47,556 nucleotides of DNA, from positions 1 through 47,556 of the forward strand of contig CAZRBY010000015.1 of the NCBI GenBank assembly GCA_964598495.1. Direction: 5' to 3'. This document shows positions 37,901-44,500 of this stretch, one piece after another; position 1 is the first letter of the stretch, and the number at the start of each line of letters is the position of its first letter. The translations under genes were made by a program, and so were the position numbers. This DNA is from Cacconaster sp964598495 (GTDB lineage Bacteria; Bacteroidota; Bacteroidia; Bacteroidales; UBA932). The notes under the pieces were generated by a model. That model saw only the letters and a program-made list of their open reading frames with translations. It had not been told where the DNA came from and made no database searches.

Positions 37901-38520
37901 CTTATGACATAGGTTACGGTGGACTTGACCACGTACTGGCCTCAGGTCAGAATGTCAATGTTCTCGTACTTGATACTGAACTCTATTCCAACACCGGCGG
38001 ACAGTCATCCAAGGCTACTCCTGCAGGCGCAGTTGCTAAGTTCGCCACTTCAGGTAAGAGAGTTCGTAAGAAAGACCTCGGAATGATGGCTATTAGCTAT
38101 GGCTATGTATACGTGGCACAAGTTGCAATGGGAGCCAGCCAAGTGCAGTTCCTCAATGCCATAAAGGAGGCTGAGGCTTATGATGGTCCTTCATTGATTA
38201 TTGCTTACTCTCCTTGTATCAACCACGGCCTCAAGGCCGGTATGGGTCTGAGCCAGAGGGAGGAGAAGAGAGCAGTTGACTGCGGTTACTGGCATCTCTA
38301 CCGTTACAATCCTGTTCTTGAAGCAGAGGGCAAGAATCCATTCTCGCTCGACAGCAAAGAGCCCGATTGGAGCAAATTCCAGGAGTTTCTCAAAGGTGAA
38401 GTACGTTTCTCTTCACTACTGAACACATTCCCTGAGAGTGCAGTAGAACTCTTCGCTAAGACAGAGGAGTTTGCCAAGTGGCGTTACAACACCTACAAGA
38501 GACTCGCAGGTAAGGAGTAA
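34981..38520 (+). CDS. nifJ: Pyruvate:ferredoxin (flavodoxin) oxidoreductase
   Basis: Converts pyruvate and CoA to acetyl-CoA, CO2 and reduced ferredoxin, central to anaerobic energy metabolism. The single 1179-residue chain has all domains: pyrimidine-binding N-terminus, a CoA domain, two [4Fe-4S] ferredoxin clusters (Cys696/699/702/706 in CIQCNQCAYVCP and Cys751/754/757/761 in CTGCGNCADVCP), a proximal-cluster Cys region ACAGCGETPY near 819 and the thiamine diphosphate site GDGWAYDIGYGGLDHV (Asp971). The NTGGQSSKATP block follows. Oxygen sensitivity of this enzyme type fits an obligate anaerobe. A tRNA gene follows 21 bp later with no visible promoter of its own. Confidence 0.98.
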   Translation: MAKEKKFITCDGNYAAAHVAYLFSEHAAIYPITPSSTMAEYVDEWAAFGKKNIWGETVKVTEMQSEGGAAGAVHGSLQAGSLTTTFTASQGLLLMIPNMYKISGELLPAVFHVSARALAAQALSIFGLYCDVMSARQTGFAFIASPSVQEAMDMAAVAHLSAIKSSIPFLHFFDGFRTSHEIQKVELLEAEDLKPMVSNKSLAKFRERALNPNKPVTRGTAQNPDVYFQAREAANPYYDAVPDIVARYMGEITELTGRHYLPFDYYGAPDAENVIIAMGSVCETIKETIDYLAKTKGEKLGLITVRLYRPFSAKYFLRVLPKSVKRIAVLDRTKEPGSLGEPLYMDVKAIVADLGENAPLVVGGRYGLSSKDTSPAQIIAVFDNLKLREPKNGFTIGIVDDVTFKSLPLKEEISLAKKGTYECKFYGLGSDGTVGANKNTIKIIGDNTSKYCQGYFDYDSKKSGGYTCSHLRFGDSPIKAPYLVSTPDFVACHVPSYLYKYDVLKGIKEGGILLLNSLWDTEETFNRIPDFVKKEIVAKKLRLFLINATKIATEIGLGGRTNTILQSAFFKITGIIPYEEAVDHMKKAIDESYGNKGENVVKMNYAAVDRGSEYVEVEIPKEWNNATGRFVHANYNRLAPEWIRNVADIVNSQDGNSLPVSTFAGDMVDGTIPSGTSAFEKRGIAVFVPEWQPNNCIQCNQCAYVCPHAAIRPFLMTEEDAKAAPAEIKKVQGNAAFKEYKFTMQLSPADCTGCGNCADVCPAKEKALVMKPYETQEAEQSNFDYLHHNVGYKDNVAPKEQNVKNSQFAQPLFEFSGACAGCGETPYIKVITQLFGDRMLVANATGCSSIYGASFPSSPYTTNPHGHGPAWANSLFEDNAEFGLGMRLGSERVRDTVATLMTKGLECNSCTSDMKVLFDKWLTNRSNAAVTREVSDALVPMMKECGCKICKQLLELQNFIPARSQWIFGGDGWAYDIGYGGLDHVLASGQNVNVLVLDTELYSNTGGQSSKATPAGAVAKFATSGKRVRKKDLGMMAISYGYVYVAQVAMGASQVQFLNAIKEAEAYDGPSLIIAYSPCINHGLKAGMGLSQREEKRAVDCGYWHLYRYNPVLEAEGKNPFSLDSKEPDWSKFQEFLKGEVRFSSLLNTFPESAVELFAKTEEFAKWRYNTYKRLAGKE

Positions 38521-38541
38521 ATCTCATGTGCAGATGAGGAT

Positions 38542-38616
38542 GCTCCCGTAGTTTAATGGATAGAATTGAAGATTCCGGTTCTTTAGGTTGGGGTTCGATT
38601 CCCCACGGGGGTACCA
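38542..38616 (+). tRNA. tRNA-Arg (anticodon CCG)
   Basis: The cloverleaf folds completely: acceptor GCTCCCG with CGGGGGT, D arm, anticodon stem GAAGA/TCTTT with loop TTCCGGT (anticodon CCG), T arm TGGGG/CCCCA with TTCGATT, discriminator A and an encoded CCA end. It reads CGG. It begins 21 bp after nifJ behind a small CTCAT/ATGAG hairpin and without its own -7 box, which suggests processing from the nifJ transcript. Confidence 0.95.
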
Positions 38617-38623
38617 TCCTGCA

Positions 38624-38657
38624 AAACAAAAAAGAGGCTACGGCCTCTTTTTTGTTT
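38624..38657 (+). terminator. Rho-independent terminator after tRNA-Arg
   Basis: A 14-15 bp A/T-rich stem capped by GAGGC/GCCTC with TACG loop, ending in six T and GTTT. It closes the nifJ-tRNA unit. Confidence 0.88.
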
Positions 38658-38695
38658 GCAGAGGTGCGAGTTGCGAGATTCGGGGTTTGAGGATT

Positions 38696-38733
38696 GCAGC
38701 GCTTCTGCGCTGCTTTGGTTCCCCAAGGGAACC
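38696..38733. repeat. Two tandem perfect hairpins
   Basis: GCAGCGC-TTCT-GCGCTGC (38696-38713) and GGTTCCC-CAA-GGGAACC (38717-38733) are each perfect 7-bp stems with 3-4 nt loops, separated by 3 nt. They follow a terminator and have no T run, so they are not terminators. The shape resembles REP-like palindromic elements. Confidence 0.7.
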
Positions 38734-38751
38734 ATTAAAAGGAGGGGAAAA

Positions 38752-38800
38752 GTTTAGTTCTGAGCTCCTAGTTTGTAGTGTGTAGTGGGTATTATAGGTG
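38752..38800 (+). repeat. Degenerate AGTTCTGAG-type interspersed repeat, copy 2
   Basis: Begins TTTAGTTCTGAGCTCC and runs through GTGTGTAGTGGG; aligned with 2496-2545. It lies 18 bp after the hairpin pair. Confidence 0.65.
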
Positions 38801-38826
38801 AGGAATGAGGTAATTCATCTATAAGA

Positions 38827-38957
38827 TTTCAACACAAAACTCAACTGTAAATTATATTACAACAACTCAACTAAAATTAGAGTACTCTAAAACTCTAAAC
38901 TAAGAACTAATTACTATAAAACTTACTTAGAACTAAATACTTCTAACTCAAAACTAA
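38827..38957 (-). repeat. Degenerate interspersed repeat, inverted copies up to a terminator
   Basis: The plus strand carries many ACTCAACT, ACTCTAAACTAAG, AGAACTAA and CTCAAAACTAA units, the complement of the AGTTyTGAG family. It ends in a junction whose minus strand reads TTTTTTAGTTTTGAGTT, nearly the same as the pnp terminator junction TTTTTTAGTTCTGAGTT. It includes a 14-bp perfect palindrome TTAGAGTACTCTAA (38877-38890). There is no ORF in 38660-38950. Confidence 0.6.
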
Positions 38958-38983
38958 AAAAGCGACCCATGCGGTCGCTTTTT
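38956..38983 (-). terminator. Terminator of tRNA-His
   Basis: The stem AAAAAGCGACC/GGTCGCTTTTT with loop CATGC directly follows the 3' end of tRNA-His on the minus strand and ends in a T run there. Its plus-strand T run is also present, so it could act both ways. Confidence 0.85.
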
Positions 38984-38987
38984 GTTG

Positions 38988-39062
38988 GGTGGAAGATGGG
39001 ATTCGAACCCACGACCCTCGGAACCACAATCCGATGCTCTAACCAGCTGAGCTACTACCACC
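38988..39062 (-). tRNA. tRNA-His (anticodon GTG)
   Basis: Minus-strand cloverleaf with the extra G(-1) facing C73 that marks tRNA-His, D arm GCTC/GAGC, anticodon stem TCGGA/TCCGA with loop TTGTGGT (anticodon GTG), and T arm GTGGG-TTCGAAT-CCCAT. CCA is not encoded. The acceptor stem GTGGTAG/CTTCCAC contains one U-U mismatch at positions 5-68. Confidence 0.95.
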
Positions 39063-39088
39063 ATATATCCTTACATCGTAAGGGAATG

Positions 39089-39118
39089 CAAAGATAGACA
39101 TTCTTTCGGATAATTCAA
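39089..39118 (-). promoter_or_regulatory. Promoter of tRNA-His (TTG-N19-TATCTTTG)
   Basis: On the minus strand a -33 TTG (39116-39118) lies 19 bp before a perfect -7 TATCTTTG (39089-39096). Transcription would start near 39082, at the base of a perfect 6-bp hairpin (CCTTAC/GTAAGG, 39069-39083), leaving a leader of about 20 nt to be removed by RNase P. Confidence 0.75.
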
Positions 39119-39140
39119 CAAATAATAGAAAAAAGGCTGG

Positions 39141-41447
39141 TCAATTGGCCTGCGCTCCCTCAAACCACACGTAAGCACTGTTGCCGTTAGTGTCGGTCAC
39201 TACCAGACGGTGTCGTCCGGGCTCAGGTAGGACCAACATCTTGTGTTCATTGCTCGATGTGGAACCTATATAGTGATCGTCAATGTGCCAGTAAAGAGTG
39301 GCAGATGGACTGGCATGTGCCGCGGAGAAGACTACTCCCTGACTTTTTCCGTCGAGAGAGAGAGGCGCAGCCAGAATCATACCCTCTTGGGGATATATAA
39401 TCTCCACTATCTTACTACGTGTTGAGCTCCCGCCTGATGCGAAATCGGGATGGAGAGGTGGCAGTCTGCGATAATCCGGATGTGTGGCCATATAGTACCA
39501 TTCCTGCGATGGAGGTAGCACAAACCATGATCGGATAACCATTTTAGCAGTGCTATAACAGTCGCTGTTGACAATATATCTTTGGTCTTCGCTCAAGTGG
39601 AGCAGGCGGTGATAGGGACAGATATCGGGCTTGTGCTCATGTGGCGGTACAAGAAGCGTATCCGGGGTGAGGTCGGTACCAATACTGCAGATGTCGGATA
39701 CAGGGTGTCCGCTTAAAGGGCAGACAGCAACCTCCTCAAGGTCGAGTATAGGAAGTTCAAACCATCCGGTAGGAGGCAAGATTGATAGTATCTCAAACAT
39801 CACCGGTGCTGCATAACCGATGCCGGTGAGATTGGGGCGTCCCTCACCATTGCAGTTGCCTACCCAGACTCCCACAACATATTCTGGGGTAACACCAATG
39901 CTCCAGGCATCCCTGTTGCCGTAACTTGTGCCGGTCTTCCAGGCCACTGTCCGTGAGGAACTGAAACTTTGCCAACTCCCTTCCTCCTCGGGTCTGCTGA
40001 CTCCTGTGAGGACATCGAAAGTACACCATATTGATCCGGGGGATAGAGGAGAAAGGTCCTCCGTAGATTCAGCGAGGGTAGCTGCCATATTGCGGTAGGC
40101 GTGTACCAGGTCAATAAGTCGTATCTCAGCACCTCCTAAGATTAGTGAAAGACCGTAGTCTTCGGCACTGCGATTGATTGTTGTAAATCCCAATTCTCTG
40201 AGAAGAAGCATAAACTTCTCCACACCATATTCCTGCAACAGTCTTACGGAGGGTACATTGAGTGAGCGCCTTATGATGCTGTTTGCAGGTACTGCGCCAT
40301 CGAAGGTGTGGTTGTAGTTGCTTGGGGTGAAATCCTTATAATGGGACGGAATGTCCGGCACGAGCATAGTGGGAAGTATCTCTCCGTCATCAAGCATTGC
40401 AGCGTATAAAAAGGGTTTAAGGGTGCTGCCGCTACTTCTCGGTGCCTGTATCACATCTACAGCTCTTCCGTGACTTATGCCAATTCCTTCCGGATTAAGG
40501 TTGCCACAGTATGTAATGATTCGGCCGTTAGCTACCTCCATCACCATGGCTGCGACATTATAGACCTGATTGCTCTCGAAGAGTCCTACATTGCGGCGAA
40601 GTATTTCTTCAGTGCGCTCCTGTAGCCCTTTGTCAATATCACTCGTATATCTGCGGTCACCTCCCTCTTTGCGAAGAGTTTCAAGGTAGTGATATGCGAT
40701 GTCGGGCATAGGATAAGGTTTGTCAGGCAACGGTTCCTCTTTGGAGAGCATACATTCGGTGGGGTCTATTATGCCTTTAGTCGCCATTTTATCCAGCAGA
40801 CCGTTTCGTTTTTCGAGGAGGATGTCGCGGTTTTTGCCGGGATGGATAAGTGAGGGAGAGTTAGGTAGCACCGCCAGCATGGCGCTCTCCGCCCAAGAGA
40901 GCTCTCCGGCCGGTCGGCCGAAATAGCGCCATGAGGCCGCTTCCAGCCCCACGACATTGCCACCGAACGGTGCGTTAGAAGCATACATCGCCAGGATCCT
41001 CGTTTTGGAATAGCGCAGTTCGAGCCTCACAGCCAGAAACATTTCGACAATTTTTTCCCCAAAGGTGCGGGGACGGTTTTCTCTGCTCAGGCGTATGGTC
41101 TGCATCGTTATGGTGCTGGCACCACTTCGGATCTCCCGTTTGCGTATATTGAGCACAATGGCCCGTCCGAGGGCGAGAGGGTCTATTCCCAAGTGGCGTC
41201 TGAAGCGTTTGTCTTCGTAAGTGATGATGGCACGAGCAAATTTGTCGGGTACGGTATCAATCTGTGGGAACCGCCACTGTCCGTCAGATGCAATTCGGGC
41301 TCCCAGCATTTTCCCGTCGGAACTTTCGAGCAATGCGCTGACCGGTTTGTGGAAAATTTGGCGTGGCATCAAGATAATAACAAGCGCCGCAAAAAATGCG
41401 GCGCAGCAGAGTGCTATAATTATTTTTTTCTTTTTGCTTTTGCCCAT
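39141..41447 (-). CDS. pbpC: Penicillin-binding protein 1C (bifunctional transglycosylase/transpeptidase)
   Basis: A membrane-anchored murein polymerase-like protein. From the ATG at 41447 (MGKSKKKK) it has 768 residues: one N-terminal membrane helix (about 9-27), a GT51 domain with EDKRFRRHLGIDP (catalytic Glu78) and RSGASTITMQ, a transpeptidase domain with SxxK at Ser341-Lys344 (SGSTLKPF), SLN at 395-397 and KTGT starting at Lys504, and the C-terminal PBP1C-specific beta domain. An upstream in-frame start at 41489 would add 14 residues that cross the promoter, so I reject it. It is divergent from an A2M gene, its partner in many bacteria. Confidence 0.95.
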   Translation of the reverse strand: MGKSKKKKIIIALCCAAFFAALVIILMPRQIFHKPVSALLESSDGKMLGARIASDGQWRFPQIDTVPDKFARAIITYEDKRFRRHLGIDPLALGRAIVLNIRKREIRSGASTITMQTIRLSRENRPRTFGEKIVEMFLAVRLELRYSKTRILAMYASNAPFGGNVVGLEAASWRYFGRPAGELSWAESAMLAVLPNSPSLIHPGKNRDILLEKRNGLLDKMATKGIIDPTECMLSKEEPLPDKPYPMPDIAYHYLETLRKEGGDRRYTSDIDKGLQERTEEILRRNVGLFESNQVYNVAAMVMEVANGRIITYCGNLNPEGIGISHGRAVDVIQAPRSSGSTLKPFLYAAMLDDGEILPTMLVPDIPSHYKDFTPSNYNHTFDGAVPANSIIRRSLNVPSVRLLQEYGVEKFMLLLRELGFTTINRSAEDYGLSLILGGAEIRLIDLVHAYRNMAATLAESTEDLSPLSPGSIWCTFDVLTGVSRPEEEGSWQSFSSSRTVAWKTGTSYGNRDAWSIGVTPEYVVGVWVGNCNGEGRPNLTGIGYAAPVMFEILSILPPTGWFELPILDLEEVAVCPLSGHPVSDICSIGTDLTPDTLLVPPHEHKPDICPYHRLLHLSEDQRYIVNSDCYSTAKMVIRSWFVLPPSQEWYYMATHPDYRRLPPLHPDFASGGSSTRSKIVEIIYPQEGMILAAPLSLDGKSQGVVFSAAHASPSATLYWHIDDHYIGSTSSNEHKMLVLPEPGRHRLVVTDTNGNSAYVWFEGAQAN

Positions 41448-41469
41448 CGTAAAGAAGACTAATTTTCCG

Positions 41470-41485
41470 TATATTTGCAAATATA
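41470..41485. promoter_or_regulatory. Shared divergent promoter: two -7 boxes in one perfect palindrome
   Basis: TATATTTGCAAATATA is a 16-bp perfect palindrome. Its left half is a TAnnTTTG box for the A2M gene on the plus strand, and its right half is the same box for pbpC on the minus strand. Expected leaders are about 20 and 24 nt. Neither side has a clear TTG at -33. Polymerase cannot open both boxes at once. Confidence 0.7.
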
Positions 41486-41503
41486 ACAATTAACCGAAAA
41501 AAT

Positions 41504-44500
41504 ATGAAACGACTGACTGCTTTTATTTCATTTGCGGCAATCCTTCTCTTCTCTGTAATTTCATGTAATCAGGGTAAGGGCGATTACGCATTATCCGTAT
41601 CTTCAGAAATCAGAACTACAGATCCCGTTGTCATCACGGTACCTGATGCTTATGTTATAAATGTAGGCGACAATACACCGGATGATCTTAAGAAACTGGT
41701 TCAGAGTACTCCCAAAAGGGAGTTCAGCGTGTCGCTGATAGATGAACGTACTATAGCTGTGTTTTTTGCAGAGCCGCTGGAATTCAATGCCGAATACAAA
41801 ATTCAGATTGACGCCGGCAAACTGGTGGGCAAAAAATCTCGTACGGTCAGTTATAATTTCAAGACACTCGCCCCGGAAATCCACTATGACCTTGGTGGGA
41901 TTACCGTATACCCCGACGAGGACGATAAATATCATCTCGACATTGTCATAACCACCTCAGATCCGGTTGGCAATGATTATATAGAGAAAGGTATCATCCT
42001 GAGTAAAGACTTTCCGGTCTCGTGGCAGCATGCGGAGGATGGCCTTCTCCACAGACTCTCCATTAACGATATCATTCCCGAGAAAAAGCAGTCCGTATTT
42101 ACAGTAAGCCGAAAATATGAGTTGTTCAACGATATGGGCTCCTGGTCATTCAACATTCCCGCCGAGGGCGTGTTTGTTATAATCAATGCTGAAGCTTTAC
42201 TTGATCCTTACCGATATGAGATAGTATTCTCCTCGGCTCTTGATAAAAAGCAGGTTATGGCAAATCTGGTCAAGCTACCCAATGCGGGAAAGCTTAAGTT
42301 TCTTGTCGATAGGAACAAACTTACAATATATCCTACCGTTGAGGATGTGCAGAAACAGACAGTCAATATCAGCAAACTAATCAAAAATGCCAAAGGAGAG
42401 CAGCTCGGTTTCGACTGGGAGCAGACATTTGATGTTCCTCAGAAAGAGCCCTTTGTGAAATTTTCGACGAAAGGTGTAGTGCTTCCCTCCTCCAATGGCA
42501 ACAAACTCTTCTTCCAGTCTCAGAACTATGCCAAAGTGCAGGTGAGAGTACACCGAATTTACGAAAATAATATGCTCCAATATCTCCAGTCGGAAAGACT
42601 CGATGAAAAGAGTAATTATATTCTTGGTCGCGTGGCCAAGATTGTGGTTGATACGGTTTTGGTTCTGGGTGATCCTTCATCCTCCAAGCTTAAGGGCGTC
42701 GCTAGCTACGGTCTCAATATCACCGATCTTATTAAGGTTCAGAAAGGTGCCCTTTATCGTATAGGCATCAAGGGAGTGGAACCTCTTGTGGAGAAGGAAT
42801 CGGATTACTATGAAAGCGATTATTACTTCGGTTATTATAACGATTACGAGGATAGGCATGTCAATATTCTCGCTTCCGACCTTGCCGTAATAGCAAAAGG
42901 GTCCGGGAAAGGCACTTACACCTTCTTTGTGACAAATATCATTGATGCGTCCCCCGTATCGGGAGCGAAAGTCAAAGTGTTTGATTATGTCAATCAAGTA
43001 ATTGGAGAGGGCTCCACCGGTGGTGACGGTAAAGTTGAGATCAAACTTTCCGAAGAGCCCCATACGGCAGTGGTCACAAGCGGTAATGACAAGAATTATC
43101 TCAAACTCACATATGGAGCATCACTGTCGGTAAGTAATTTTGATGTTGGAGGCACTTCCGTTTCAGGAGGTCAGAAAGGCTACATTTTTGGAGAAAGAGG
43201 TGTTTGGAGACCCGGGGACGATATCTATATCACATTCGTTTCGATGCTGGATGGCGGAGTACTTCCATCAGACCACCCCGTTACAGCAGTTTTGAGAAAC
43301 CCTCAAGGGCAGATTATCCGTTCGATTGTCAACAACAACGGATTTAACGGTATGTATGCATTCAGATTTCAGACTGCCGACAGCGATCCCACAGGTCATT
43401 GGCAGGTGGATGTGACCGCAGGTGGTCAGACTTATTCAAAGAGTGTCAGGATAGAAACAGTCAAGCCCAATAAACTTCTCATAGATCTCCAACTTGATGG
43501 AAAGGAGATAGTTCCCGTTGATGAAGTTAAAGGCGATCTCTCCGTAAAATGGCTTGTCGGCTCTGTAGCGGCAGATCTTGAGGCAAGAATTGATATAGAG
43601 TGCTTCCGTGGAGTTACGGAATTTGCGAAGTATAAGAATTTCGTGTTTGAAGACCGTTCCAGAAGTTTTAATCAGGCCACATACAATCTCACTCCCGGCA
43701 GGACTGACCAGGATGGAAATCTTTCTTTCAATTACCGTTTGACCGAAATTGGCGAACAGCCGGGTATGCTAAGAGCCGTCTTCACCACGAGAGTATTTGA
43801 AAAGAGCGGCGATTTCAGCATTGACTCTTATACTACTACTATTTCACCCTACAATACATATATCGGTATCAATGTCCCCGAGACGGAAGATTATTGGGGT
43901 GACCTCTATCTCGACAAGAGCAAGACACATACCATCAAACTTGCTGCAGTCGATTATAAAGGCAATCCAGCAAGAGGACGTGTTGACGCAGATGTTGAGG
44001 TGTATAAGATGGGTTGGAGTTGGTGGTGGGGCTCTTCCAGCAGTGAGCTTGCCTCCTATTCCAAGGATTCTTATAACAAACCATATCGCACCTTCAAGGT
44101 TTCCATCGTCAATGGTGAGGGTTCGTTCCAGTTGTCATTTACCGATGATTCAGGATACTATTTCATCAGAGTGATCGATCCTAAGGGCGGTCATGCCACT
44201 TCATATGTAACACAAGTTTACACAGGTGATGACAAGAGTACCGCTGCCGGTAGTGAATCGGCTACGCGCCTTGCCACTTCCCTTGATAAGGAGAAATATA
44301 AAGTGGGGGAGGATGCACAACTGACAATTCCTTCCGCACCCGGTGCAAAGGTGCTCGTCTCCATCGAGAAGGGAGAAAGCGTACTCAAGACCTTCTGGAT
44401 GACATGCTCCGATACTAAGACCACCATCCGTATCCCTATCGAGAGCGGAATGACCCCCAATGTTTATGCATCGGTCACCCTTATTCAGCCTCATAACACC

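Noticed and set aside
38588..38785. A 65-codon plus-strand open frame over tRNA-Arg and the hairpin pair
   Set aside because: It starts inside the tRNA and crosses a terminator and two palindromes; the product is not protein-like.
41447..41489. Upstream start for pbpC giving 14 extra residues
   Set aside because: That extension runs through the palindromic promoter and the expected transcription start; MGKSKKKK is the natural cytoplasmic N-terminus.
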